64,000 nucleotides of DNA, taken from positions 7,312,435-7,376,434 of the forward strand of contig NC_030855.1 in assembly GCF_000208745.1 (NCBI RefSeq), read 5' to 3'. Positions 35,697 through 48,085 of the stretch are shown here, in pieces. Both the position numbers and the translations under genes were made by a program. This stretch comes from Theobroma cacao (lineage: Eukaryota; Streptophyta; Magnoliopsida; Malvales; Malvaceae). The stretch's first letter is position 1. The number at the start of each line of letters is the position of its first letter. The notes beneath the pieces were generated by a model. The model was not told the DNA's origin and did no database searches. It saw only the letters and a program-made list of their open reading frames with translations.

Positions 35697-36825
35697 TTTA
35701 CAGGCTTTCTACATGACCCAACATGAAATCCTCCACAATTACGACATTTGTCCAATCCTCCTGAAGTCCCCCCTGACTACTCATCACTAGCCGATCAAAT
35801 CTAGAAGATCTCGACTGTGACTGCTGAGATGGAGGTCTAGTGGATACCACAGACGCTGAGGTAGTACTTCCTACAGTAGATGTCGAATCTCTGCCTCTCT
35901 TTGAAGGCTGACCCGGGAACGTAGGTGAATTTTTTCTCTTTGCAAACTCAGCTCGGATCCGTCTATTCTCAGTGGCGAGCTTCTCAACCCGTAAGGTTAT
36001 TTGCACAACTTCCTTATATGACTCCTTGCCAGTCACTATCATACGCTCCCATATCTCATTACGGAGTCCCTTCTTAAAGTAGTTTACCTGGTCTTGCTCC
36101 AATCTCACCAACTCTAGTACATAAGACATCAGCTCGTTAAAACTAGTTTCATACTCTTCAATGGTCATGTTCCCTTATTTCAAGCTTAGAAATTCTCTCT
36201 TTTTCTCTTTCTAATGGAAATAGGTGTAGTACTGACCATCGAACTCTCGGAGAAAATCTGTCCAAGTCAGCGGTATAGGAGAGCGAGACTTTACTGAACT
36301 CCACCAAGTACGGGCTCTCTTCTCAAATAACCGTGTAGCCACCTTCAATTTCATCTCATCATCTAATCCCATATTTGCCAATGTCTTCGATACCTGAATA
36401 ACCTAATCCCTAGCTGCGATCGCATCTAACTCACCAGTAAACGAGACGCAACCTAACTGTCTAGCTTCATTCAATTTCTTAGAAATGGAGACGTCCGGTG
36501 TCTGAGGTGGAATAGGAGGTGGTGGTGCTAGGGTTGTTATAGGGGAAACAGGGGGTGGAACTGAACCAGCCTGAGCCTGGCCTGTAAGAGCAGTGAGAAA
36601 AGCCACTAATGCTTGAGCTACCTCCGGTGACATGGCAAGTATGCCAGGAGCAGCAACAGGTGGTGGAGGAGGTACAAGAATGTCAGTAGACGCAATAATA
36701 GGAGTTTCTCTAAAAGAAGACACAACTGACTCTTCTTCTATGGAATCTAACCGACTCTGTCTGAGGTGACCTCTTCCCCTACCGGTAGATCTAGTGATAG
36801 GTGGTAGCTCACGTCGAGGAGGCAT
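35640..36825 (-). pseudogene. Gypsy-1 gag
   Basis: Starts MPPRRELPPITRSTGRGRG at 36,825. A Pro-rich segment is followed by the capsid-like region (ARTWWSSVKSRS, FDGQYYTYFH, TIEEYETSFNELM) and, near 35,740-35,650 in another frame, a CRNCGGFHVGSC finger and a CFQCGQ-stop-GHIKRDC CCHC knuckle. Breaks are TAG near 36,405, TAG and TAA near 36,210 and 36,175, a 1-nt frameshift near 35,750, and TAG inside the knuckle. Confidence 0.85.
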
Positions 36826-37005
36826 AATTATTTACAAAAAGAATGGAATTGATTTAGACGACTTAAGACTCTATATGCAACTACATGTAACTAACTAATC
36901 TTAACTGGGCCACACTGACATTGTAAATTATTTTAAAATAACTTTAAATCCAAGAACTTTAAAAATCAAAAACTTCTTTCAAAACCATAAGCTTTTAAAC
37001 CGAAA

Positions 37006-37017
37006 GCTCTGATACCA
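37006..37017 (-). other. Gypsy-1 primer binding site (tRNA-iMet)
   Basis: Minus-sense TGGTATCAGAGC, complementary to the 3' end of plant initiator tRNA-Met, lies 7 nt inside the 5' LTR end. This fixes the element's orientation. Confidence 0.92.
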
Positions 37018-37024
37018 ACCGAAT

Positions 37025-39896
37025 TGTCATGACCTGGAACCGTCGTGACGTCCCATGACAACCGTCGTGACGTCCCGATTGACACTCATTACCCGGAATG
37101 CCAATCGAAACCCCGCAAGGCTTACGTATCAGTTTCTTACCTTTCCTGTGAGCAATCGTTGTTAAACATTCCGTTTTAAACAATTACCAGTTGTTTCCGG
37201 CTCAAGTAAATCAAAAGACAAAAATTATTTTATTATTATTATTATTTTTTAAAAGGATTTATAGACAAATATTACTATTCAAAATATTGATTAAAATATA
37301 GCATTTTTTATATAAAACAATATTTATAGAAACACGAATAAGTAATCTTTTGTAACGTGGAAGTAAAATAAATTCATACATACAATAATTTACAAAGTTA
37401 TAATGTACAATAATAATTACAATGACAAGTGGCCCATAAATACACCAAGTGTTGATGATACTAATCTATTGTCTGTGAGATAGAGGGGTTAACTGGAATC
37501 CTCGATAAAATCGGGTATCTACAACCTACCACAGGCCTGAAATATTTGGAAAGGAGGTGGGTGAGATTTTGAAATCCCAATGAGTAAACAGACATTATTA
37601 TAAATATCTTAAGGCGAGTAAAATGGAGGCAAGTTTAAACAACAAATCACAAACCATTTCATAAGGTTTTCAATTTATTTCTTAAACCATAAAATATTTG
37701 TAATTTACCAAAACAGTTGTTGAGGCTTATGACTTTTATTAGAAATAGGGCTCAAGCCAAAAACTAGTCCTCGGGGATACCTTGACCGAGGTATCTAACC
37801 GAGTCTGCCAAAGTTGTTAAGATATTTACATGCTAAACACATGTTAGTTTTGAAAACAAGCCGTTCCTTGGCGTTGGTCGAGTTATACATTCACGTGGGG
37901 GTTCGACGTGAAGTGAGCTCTAACACTACCCCGGGAGTTACCCTCATCGCCTTTACAACATGAGTAACTATGCAACCGGATTTACCGTACCCTTCTAATA
38001 GGCAGTCCACAAAAACCCATCACTACAGTGACTAAACCCACCAATTTTAATAAAATTTAGACAATATAACGTGGCTTTTATTTATTTATCCAGCCTACAT
38101 AGTAAAAGACAACTTACATAAATTCCCAATACAATTATAAAATATAGCCACATATACTCATATATCATAAGCCATTCATAGGAAAATATATTTTTCAAGA
38201 CAATTGGCAGCCTCCAATTACTCAATTTCATGATCAAAAGTTTCTTATTTCAGATAATCAACACAATATATTTATTTGTCACATTTATTTCTAAAACATC
38301 AAAAGTCCCATTTTAATCTCATTTTCGTTTCATAAAATACATAAAGAGCATTTAAAAATAAACTCTAGATAATTTACAATAATAATAGGTTTACTCACAG
38401 TTTGTACAAATTAAATGCTTTCTAGGTGCCTCGATCACTATTCGTCGGGTACGACTTCCTTGCCTTTACCGGAAGGCTCTCCTCCTAGACACATTGCAAA
38501 AATTACACAATTCACCACATTGATGCTAAATCACTATATAATTGACTTAAATCCTATACTAATGCATGGTATGAAATGCAATAGCCTAAAACGGCTTAAA
38601 CGCGGTATTAACCTATTTTTGGCACTTTACCCGATAAATTGCTAACGCGCTCCATTTTAGCTCTAAATTGTCCCATTTTCTCTCCAACATTTCTAACCAT
38701 TAAATATCAGCCAATAACCTTCTAAAATCAACAAAATCAGCTCACTCCCTTCCTTGGAAAATTCGGCCAAAAATGGGACATTAACTCGGTTAATTTTCTA
38801 CTTTGTTTTTCTATCACGTTTAATCGTTTTTCATCATTTTCTCTTCATTTCCCTTAGAATAAAATCAATTCATCATCATTGTACAGCATTGAGCATCCAG
38901 CCAAGAGTGGGTATTGTGAAAATTTAATGATTTCTTGCCCAATTTAATTTCTAAACACATTTAACTAACTAAAACTATCAATTTAACTAAAAATCAAAAC
39001 CTAAAAATTTCAATTTCTCTCCCCTAGAATTTCGTCCAGCCCTTGATATCACTTTTTGATCTCTCTCCTCAAGCATGCTAAATGGAAACAAAGGCATAGA
39101 AAAGGTAGAAATCAAGCTAAAGTTGAAAAATCTTACCGTTAGACGCGTAAACGGATGAAAAACATGAATTCCCCTTTGAATTTTCTAGTTTTCCTTTGGT
39201 TTTTCTCTTTTCTTCCTTTCCTCTCTATTGTCTCTCTTATTTTCTCCTTATGGCCGACCATCACCTGATGTGGGGTTTAAATGGGCTGATTTTCCTTTAA
39301 AATAATATTAAATCATTAAAAAGTGCCATGTATCACTTTTCCATTGGCCTGTTTTTAACATTTCGTCCTTTAAACTTCAATTTTTTCACTACTTAAAGTA
39401 CCATAATTATTCATACCAAAAATAAATAAATCCTATGATTTTGACAAGTTTTGGGTGGTGAAAATTACTGTTTTACCCCGGGGCGATAAAATTATCGTTT
39501 TGCCTTATATTTCGAAAATTACCGAAATTGAAAATTTGCACTTCTTATCATTTAATTATACTCCAAATAGTTAATCTTGGTCAAAAATTTCACTCCATGA
39601 TCAAATTATTATCTTAGGTGGTAAAATGAAGAGTTTGCCCCTAAACATTAAAATTTTCAATTTTTCCCCAAATGAACCCTCGAACTCCGAACAATCATTT
39701 TTAGTCATTCATGGACTGTAAAATATTAAATTTCATCATACGATTCCTATTTGAACTAGTTTGAGGTTAAATCAACTCACGTGTATCGTTAGGTACAATA
39801 CCGGGTTTCATCTATTCTTAGGGGCTTTCCTAGCGTAATAACATGCTACTCAGTGCATGTATGTCATGACATGTGTTTATAGGGTCGGGTTTTACA
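37025..39896 (-). repeat. Gypsy-1 5' LTR
   Basis: Pairs with 29,135-32,000. Its extreme primer-site-proximal end differs: instead of the sequence seen in the 3' LTR it has CCGTCGTGACGTCCC twice within about 45 bp (37,039-37,078), a local duplication or conversion. Confidence 0.93.
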
Positions 39897-41930
39897 GTGG
39901 TCTTCCTAGAATAAGAGGAATTTCGATATCCTCTTCCATCTCAAGCATTATAAAGTCCACTAGAATGTACAACTTCTGAACTTTAACGAAGGCATCCTCT
40001 ATAATCCTAACTGGATACTTGATTGCTCTGTTTGCTAATTGCAAGGTAATTGCAGTAGCCTGAATCTTTCAAATTCACGTTTCTTGAAAATAGACAAAGG
40101 CATTATTGAAACACTAGCACCCAAATTATACAAAGCTTTAGAAATTTTAAGCGCAAGGAATAGAAAATCTCCTTAGATCCTTAAGCTTTGGTGGAAGCTT
40201 ATTCTAGATTATAGCATTGCACTTTTCAGTAAGTGAAACTGTCTTATAATCTTCCAATTCCACTTTTTATGTAGGATGTCTTTCAAAAACTTCACATAGC
40301 TTGGTATGCTTTCCAAGGCTTTTGCAAAAGGAATGTTGATGTGAAGCTTCTTAAATACTTCCAAGAACTTCTAGAATTGATGATCAAGCTTTTGTTTCCG
40401 AAAGTGCTAAGGAAAATATGGTGGTGGTGGTGGGTTTGCCTTTGTATCCTTCACTTGAACTAGCTTGTATGTATTCTCAACCTTTGTCTCATTCTCAACA
40501 GGCTTATGTTGAGCTTTAGATTGCTTGCTATTGCTTCCTACCTCTTTTTTGCTCCTAAAGGTGATTGCATTGCAATGATCCTTACCTTCTCTCCTAGGAT
40601 TGGCTTTAGAATCACTAGGTAAGATCCTCTAAGGCCTATTATTGATGGCGTTGGCAAGCTGATCCATTTATGTCTCAAGATTTCGAATTGAAGCCGCTTG
40701 ACTTTGAATGATGGTTGTTTGACTTTGAATGATGGCATCATTTTTTGCCAGGAATTGCATACGTAACTCTTCCATAGATGGCTTTTTCTCAAGTATAAGA
40801 GCTCTAACTTGAGGTGGGAATCTATGAAGAAAATTTGGATTTGAAGCTAATGCAGATCCCGGATTATTGCTCCAAGAAAAATTCAGATGAATCATTCACC
40901 AAGGGTTATAGATGTTGGAATATGGGTTGTTCTACTACTTATTGAAATTCCCAATAAACTGAATTGATTTAGAACTAGCCAGACAGTGATCGCTAGCATG
41001 CCCCTTTCCATAGTAGTCACAAGTAAAAAATGGGCTTTAAATAGTATGAACCCCTATTGAATCACACTTCTTAGTCAATGCCGTTACTTGTGCAGTTAAT
41101 GCATTGATAGCATCCAGCTCATGAACACCAGCTACTCTTCTAGACATTGCTATCTTAAATAGCCACTGATAATTATATGATGTCATAAGAGCTCTTCCAA
41201 TGGCTGCATCAATAGTAGTTTGAATATGATCATTCAAACCATTATAAAATGTTTATACCTGAAGCCACTTTGATAGACCATGATAAGGGCAATGTCGAAG
41301 AAAATCCTTGAATCTCTCCTAAGCTTCATACAATGATTCAGAGTCAAGTTGCATGAATGAAGTAATATCATTCCTCATCTTCGCTGTCTTGGCTAGAGGA
41401 AAGAACTTGGCTACAAACTTCTGAGCAAGATTATCCCTAGTCGTAATGGAACCAGTAGGAAGAGAATTCAAGCAAACCTTCACTTGTCCATCAATGAGAA
41501 AGGAAAAATTCATATTCTAATAGCATCATCAATAACTCCATTGAGTATGAAAGTGTTGCAAATCTCCAAAAAATTTGAAATGTGAGCATTTGGGTCATCT
41601 TTAGGTAGACCTCCAAACTGAACTGAAGTCTGGATCAATTGGATGATAGTCGGCTTTATATTTCAAAGTTGTTAGCTTGGATAACTAGCCTTTGAATGCT
41701 CGAGTGAAGACCTTGCACTAACAGAACAACCTAATCTCTCAAAGATTGATTATCTTCTATTAATTGCCTTTGAATTTGTTTCTCTCCTCGCTGTTCAACC
41801 ATTGGTTTCATGTGAGTTGAAGTTTGTAAATTTTCTTTTCGAAGTCTTTGAAAGGTCTTTTTGGTATTTGGATCAAAAGGTAAAATCTCTAAACTTCTTA
41901 TTCTTCACATACAATGACTGAAAGAACCTG
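39897..41930 (-). pseudogene. Athila-type element A: gag and protease part
   Basis: Minus-strand fragments, in element order: gag blocks (TAKMRNDITSFMQLDSESLY near 41,400-41,320; MNDHIQTTIDAAIGRAL near 41,237), a coiled-coil-like stretch with IIQSQTTIIQSQAASIRNLE near 40,690, and the protease with LGASVSIMPLSI near 40,100. The protease catalytic Asp is replaced by Asn (AAT at 40,127-40,125). Several stops and frameshifts interrupt it. The frame ran on into 29,134 before gypsy-1 inserted. Confidence 0.8.
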
Positions 41931-42004
41931 AAATAAAAAAAAAAACAAAGCTTGAGTAAGACTAGTTTGCTTGGTTTTAATATTAGCAAAAAGTAGGAAA
42001 CAAT

Positions 42005-42022
42005 TCCTTGGCAATGGAGCCA
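42005..42022 (-). other. Element A primer binding site (tRNA-Asp type)
   Basis: Minus-sense TGGCTCCATTGCCAAGGA matches the complement of the 3' end of plant tRNA-Asp (TGGCGCCGTTGCCGGGGA) at 14 of 18 positions. This is the primer class used by Athila elements. The 5' LTR begins 6 nt away. Confidence 0.8.
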
Positions 42023-42028
42023 AAAACT

Positions 42029-43652
42029 TGTTGTTGATTTTCTTCACTCAAGTGCACGTATCGGAACAAGTAATATAGAGGTAAATAGAGTTTCAAATCT
42101 CATAGAGAATTACACCAACTTAAGCTAAGTACTAAAATTGTGGCAAACTAATTTTATCCAAGTAATCAAAATTAAAAGATTAATTAAAAGAAAAATTAAA
42201 CTAACAAACTAAAAATTAATAGTTGAAAAAAAAATTCACTAGAAATTCAATAGACTAAAAGCCTAGGATTATGATATCCCTGAACACTTCTTTTGAATCC
42301 TATTTCTCTCTCTAAACTTATTTCAATGGATTAAATTGCTAACTTAGAGTCCCAAGCTATTTACAAGTCTCTGTCAAGGTGCTCATAAAAATATCTATCT
42401 CAATTAATTTACCATATGTATATGTAAATTCAACTGAAGATATATTTATTAAGTTTGTGCTCTAATCTTGGCTACATGTGGCACATAGGTATATGTCTAT
42501 CCTATATGCAAATCAAATCACCTAATCAACTAAGGGAAATTGAATACATGCTATTCCATTCATGGCCTAATATAAACCATTCATCAAGTTATATTTAGAT
42601 ATCCAAATCAATCTAATTGTTGACCAAACAATTAGAAGCATTAAACAAGCAATTGGAATAAACAACTCATATTCCATTGAAAATAAGAAAAAGAGAGATA
42701 AAATATTCAAATTACATGTTGAGTTCCATCATAATCCTAGAAAAAGTAAATTAGCTCACAATATTAACTAAAGACATCATCCAAAGAAAATTAATCATTG
42801 ATCCAAGTCAAAGAAAATAAGAGAAAAACAGTAATAGAGAGAGAAACTAATAGTTTGAAACCTTTTGATCTCAACTCTCCCTCGAATTCTCTTGCTTTCT
42901 TTCTTTGTTTTTGGCTCTTTTTCTCCAAAATAGTTTCTTGTTATCACCCATTGAAAACCTTTGAAAAAGGTCCCTTAAATAGTCTTCAAAAGCCCTAGTT
43001 TTGAAAATCATATCAAAGTAGATTTTTGGTAACTCGTTTGGCATAGTGACGTGGCCTTAAGTGCTTGTATGGTTCACCAATTTCAACCAGCGCCATGGCC
43101 TTGCTTTACCAGCACCACTACACTATGCTCTCTGGTGTTATCATGGGGTGCTGGTGCATCTTGGTGCCGCAAGCTTGAGCAACTCAAGGCTACGGCCTTC
43201 ACTTCCATATGCTACCTTGTGCAGAGCTACAGTAGTCTAGCCTCTTCTAATTCAATTTTGACATCAATTTGATCTGAACTGGGTGAAATAGTAAACATAA
43301 AAGTTGTAGCCCTATCTCTTAACTTTCCAATGGATTAAGAATCACATCAATTGGACAACTATAACTCAAGTTATGCTAAAAAAATCAGCATGTACAAATG
43401 AATCTATCACCATACTTGCACTGATTTTCATCAACTAAGGTCTTTTCATCAATTTTCCTACAAAAGCAATCAAATAAATAAAAAATAACTATAATTAAAG
43501 TAATTTAAAGAAAAATAACCTAAAATTAAATTGAACTAACTTAAACTAAACTAATCAACATATATTAAACTAAATTAAGAAAATAACTAAAATACTTCAA
43601 TTTCGAACCTAAAATCTCAAAAACTTAACTGCTTAAGTCCCCAAATGTTACA
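42029..43652 (-). repeat. Element A 5' LTR
   Basis: Minus-sense it begins TGTAACATTTGGGGACTTAA and ends CAACAACA next to the primer site. Its primer-site-proximal part aligns with the LTR start of element B at 62,914 (AAGTGCACGTATCG versus AAGTATACATATCA; CTAAGTACTAAAATT in both). The outer boundary is inferred from the TG...CA rule, because no second A LTR was found. Confidence 0.6.
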
Positions 43653-44600
43653 AAATAACTTTATATAATAGAGTTATCTTGAACCAAATTACAGAATAAC
43701 TATTCTATTCTATTTCTGTCTTATTCTATAAAATAGAATAATTATTTCATTATCTTTTATTCCATTCCATAAACCAAACATATCGTAAAGTTTTAATATA
43801 GTGCACAAGGTTTTTTCTAATGTTCAATAAGTGTTCATATTGTTATACATTAGAAATTTGGTTTAGTAATAAGTGCATGTATTTTTTTAAGGTTGAGTTT
43901 ATTTTTTTTAATAAAATTAATAAAACTATAACAAATCAAGCTTGGCTTAGGATTCAAATCTAAAGTTTGAATTTTCATTTTTTCAATTGCAGTCCTAAAA
44001 AAATATTTTTAATAAGGTAAAAAAAATGATGTAGACAAGTTAATTCATAAGCAAGATTATAGATTGTAAAGGGGATTCTTGTGATAATGAAAAAAAGTGC
44101 TGCAAATAGGTAAAATAGATGTATCGAAGGCAACAGAGAGGCAGATTTGAGCAGTTCCTAAAGTACTTAACATCGTGGCAGGTGGAATGGAATATGTGAA
44201 GATTTAGTGCATAGAAGAGAATTAGAGTACTGGTTATGAATAAGTAAAGAGTAAGCGAGCCGCAAAGTAACCATACATTCAAAGTAGTATAATAAGATTG
44301 AGAATAGATAGAGGAAGGAAAGTAGTAGAGTGACGTTGAGAAGGACTAAACAAAAGATGGTTAGAAAGGGAATAGGTGGTCGTGGGGTGTAAGGTAAGTT
44401 CACTCGTGCTTTTACTCTATCTAGAGGTACTTAAGATATCCTTTCTAAGATGCAAATTTGCTCGAAATAAACCTTTTCTCTATTTACCTCCTTATTGGGG
44501 TATTCCTTCTACCAAAGTGAGTGACTCCCTTTTGTCTAAGAACTATATTATTGGTCCTTCGTGTAGCTTTAACCAATGTAACAAAGATTGGAAAAGGTAG
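43653..44600. other. Intergenic/repeat DNA, no gene seen
   Basis: 43,690-43,790 holds TATTCTATTCTATTTC, a facing GAAATAATTATTCTATTTTA (minus sense) and a TTCCATTCCATAAACC end, like a hAT-type MITE terminus. The remainder has overlapping small ORFs without domains. Confidence 0.4.
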
Positions 44601-44640
44601 GTTCTCTAAGTGTGGCTTATACTCATCAAACATATGAATA

Positions 44641-45251
44641 TCTTCACTGCAGTCAAATGTGATTCCTTGGGACATGTTTGGAATCTTGCACATACGCAAA
44701 CATTAAACAAAATGTTAGGTCTACTTGCAATTAAATAAAGAAATGAGCCACTCATACCTTTATAGTGTTTTTGATCCACATCTTTTCCTTTCTTATCTTT
44801 GTCAAGCTTTATGGAAAGAATTATAGGAGTTCTAATTGATTTTAGATTCATCACACCAAATTTTTTCAACATTTTCTTAGTGTATTTTTCTTGGTTGATA
44901 AATATTTCATCCTCAAATTGCTTGATTTGTAGACCCATGAAGAATTTTAGCTCTCCCATCATGCTCATTTCAAATTTACCCTACATTTCCCTAGCAAAAT
45001 TCTCACACAACTTTTCATTAGTGGCACCAAATACTATATCATCAACATATATTTGAACCACAATCAAATCATTTTTGTTTTTCTTTATGAAAAAAGTATT
45101 TTCTACACTCCCCTTGAGTATCCTTTCTCAATAAAAAATTTCAAAAGTCTTTCATACCAAGATCTAAGAACTTGTTGCAATCCATATAAAGCTTTATCTA
45201 ATTTAAAAACATAATCAATTTTTTCAAAATGTTTAAAACTAGGAGGCGATT
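44641..45251 (-). pseudogene. Ty1/copia reverse transcriptase fragment (C-terminal half)
   Basis: Minus-sense reading shows SPPSFKHFEKIDYVFKLDKA, LYGLQQ, the active site IYVDDIVFG with both Asp intact, GELKFFMGLQIKQ, and the YLIASRPNILFNVCVCARFQ block. All are hallmarks of Ty1/copia RT. There is a frameshift near 45,100 and a stop (TAG) just before GKFEMSMMGE. The upstream half lies at 58,677-58,905, on the far side of gypsy-2. Confidence 0.85.
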
Positions 45252-47871
45252 TGTAACACCTCTAATTTTCGATGTAACCTAAGTTAGCTAAGAATGATTT
45301 ATGAAATATTTTGAGTCTTGAGGACTTTGATGATATGTTAAGTATGCCTAGTGCATGGGAGTATGTATATTGACAATTAGGCAAATTTTTTTGAAAATAT
45401 GTTATAAATCCTATGGCTTGAGATTTTGATATGAATTTGGTGTTATGTTTGAGGATATATGCGTATGGATTGGAGTTATATGAATTGTTTGTAGTGTGAT
45501 ATCTACAGAGAATGATTTTGGGGTGACAAGTTTGGATTTTCGAAAGTTTGGAAGCTGAAAATCTACCTACATGGAAAAATGTATTGATACATTCCCTAGT
45601 GTATCGATACATTCTTGGCAAGATAAACAACATAAGGCATATAAGGGATTTTCTATCAATACATTCAAGGATGTATCGATAGATTTGAGTAAGGATAAAT
45701 ATCTATTGATACATTATCCAAATGTATCGATAAATTTGAAGCAGAGAGCACCTAGGGAAACATTCCTCTCATTATTGATACATTTTCTTGAAATCTTTGC
45801 AAATGTATCAATACATCCTTAGGCATGGGCAAAAATAAAAAAGGTTTCGGGCAATCCACCCATTTTAAAACAAACCCTAACTTTCCTTTTCTCTTGACCA
45901 CTCCAAACCTTAACCTCCCAATTTGATTTTTAGAGCCATTTGGAGTAGATTGGAGCTTTGGAAATGATTTTAGAGGTAAGATTATATGTTTTTATTGATT
46001 GGTTTTAAATTTAATCGATTAATAATCTAAAATTTCAAGTTTTCCAGCTTTGATAAATCCCCTTTGATTTTGCTAGAACTTGGAGCGTAGATTGGTGCAA
46101 TCTAGCTTCTAAGGTATGGGTTTAGCTCATTGTTGAAGAATCTGAGCTTGAATGTTGGATTACTAAGAAATTAGTTTTTTATGAAAAGTTGAAGAATTTT
46201 CTAAAGCTAGGAAATAATTAGTTTGGTGAAGTTTTTGCTGTGTTGATGTGTTTAAAGGGGAAATCGGAGTTAACTAACTCATTGGTGAGCTGAAGAATGG
46301 ATGGACGAAAAGAATCAAAACTTGGCGATGGAACGTGCCTTCGACTGTCACTGTGAGTGGGTTTAATTTAAATGCATGTGATGCATGACACATGATAGAT
46401 GCGCTGCACTGGTACTAGATTTTGTAAGTAGGCTTAGATGGATATGCCTAGGATAGAGAACCAATATATACATATATATATAGAAAGAGAACCAATATAT
46501 ATGAATGTGTAATATATATGTATGTATGTATGTGATTACATGTATTGTGATGTTTATACCTTGGGACAAGCCACTTGGTGGCCTATGTTGATTGTGCCTA
46601 GACTAGGAAGTCTAGAGGATAATTATGGATGTCTAGGAGTAGATTACTCTAGAGAAATAATCCTCTGGAGGACATTGAGTAGTTGATGCCTTAGGGATTT
46701 AAAGGCACCTAGATGAGATTATGCTAGAGCACATAAGAGAAATCTTGAATATAAAATGTGGTATTGGTGATACCTAAGGCACGATGACAACATTGTGGAT
46801 TTGTGTTTTCGTCTGATGTTGACAATTCTGGATGTTGATTATGTTTGAGGTTGAGTAGAGTCTTACACCCTGAGACTATGCGTGCTTGCAGGGATCGTGG
46901 TAAGTAGGGACGATGGTGTTAGTCACGTCAATGATTCTTGCTTGTAGTGCTTTAATGCCAGCAGTCCGAGATTACTCCAAGGGATGCCGTCCATTAGGAG
47001 ATTTCTTTAGACGATGACTTTGATTCTTCGCCCGTTACTTCGACACGTGCGTAATTTGAACCCTCTACCAGTTACTTCGACATGCAAGTGATTTGACTCT
47101 CTGTTAGTGGGTTAGCCCTGAGCGTGTTTTAACTCCGTCGATTTGCCACTGTGCGTGATTTGATGATGTCCAGGAAATGACCACTCTAAATTTTGATTGA
47201 GTGATGGATGATGTGACATAACCTCAGAAAGGCAAAGATAGATTTAAGATATGATACTCCGACAACTAGAATGTGCCTATGGAGTATGACTTTGAATGGC
47301 TTTAAAGATAAGCTTAGTTGATATGTATGATTTACAGAGATTTTATAAGCATGATTGATATGCCCTTAATATTAAAGATGCATGTTAGAGCACTTTGTTA
47401 GCATTGAGTACACTATATGTATATATATGCATGTGTTATTTATTTGCACCTTTCACTAAATATTAAATAACTCACCCCTCACAGTGCGTGGCAAGGGTCG
47501 TCTGTTGATAGACTAATTTTTGGCATCCGGTAGGTCTCTTACCTAGTTGGTCACTCTCTTGAGTCTATCACAAGCTTTCGCTTTGTATTTGGTTTGATTA
47601 TGTATGTAGGCACGATGTGCCATTTTAACTTGTGTAAAGGTTGCAAGTACGAACTCGTTTATTGGCCGATGTATGGCCATGTGGATATTATATTTGAATT
47701 ATGTGCTAAGGGCAATGTTAATATATTTAACTTAAAATATTTATCAATATGATAGACTGGACCCTTGGTTATATATATGTGATTTAGAATAGTAAATCTT
47801 GCTTGAATCTCACTGGCTTCACTTGCCAGGCTTGTGTGCCTTTTACGAATCCCCAAGGTCGAATGGTGACA
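45252..47871 (+). repeat. Gypsy-2 5' LTR
   Basis: Begins TGTAACACCTCTAATTTTCG and ends GGTGACA. It contains four paired TGTATCGATACA-like palindromes at about 45,579-45,823. Confidence 0.92.
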
Positions 47872-47875
47872 AAGT

Positions 47876-47887
47876 TGGTATCAGAGA
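47876..47887 (+). other. Gypsy-2 primer binding site (tRNA-iMet)
   Basis: TGGTATCAGAGA, one base from the initiator tRNA-Met complement, lies 4 nt inside the 5' LTR. Confidence 0.88.
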
Positions 47888-48085
47888 GCCTAGGTTTAGA
47901 GTGTCCTAAGTTATCTTATGTTGGTTAGCAAAGTGTCAAGATTAGTGTAGAGTCTTGTTCATGATTTGTGACTATAACACAAATTATAAGTGAGAGGCTG
48001 CACGAATTCCCAAGTGTTAGTAAGCTTACTCACGAATTTTTAAGTTTTGAATTTTGAACATGGTATTGCTTCGTCTTGGTATAGG

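Larger units (their letters stand above)
29135..39896 (-). mobile_element. Gypsy-1: complete but decayed Tekay/Del-like chromovirus
   Basis: A full-length Ty3/gypsy retrotransposon on the minus strand with two ~2.87-kb LTRs, a tRNA-iMet primer site, a polypurine tract and gag-PR-RT-RH-IN-chromodomain order. It is inserted in Athila-type element A: the A protease reading (CCAAGAATGGTCATCC-like in copy B) is cut after ATGGT at 29,130-29,134 and resumes with GTGGTC at 39,897, so the target duplication is ATGGT/GTGGT with one substitution. LTRs differ slightly; nine differences in a ~160-bp comparison at one end were all transitions. At least ten premature stops and a frameshift make it non-autonomous. 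Confidence 0.93.
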
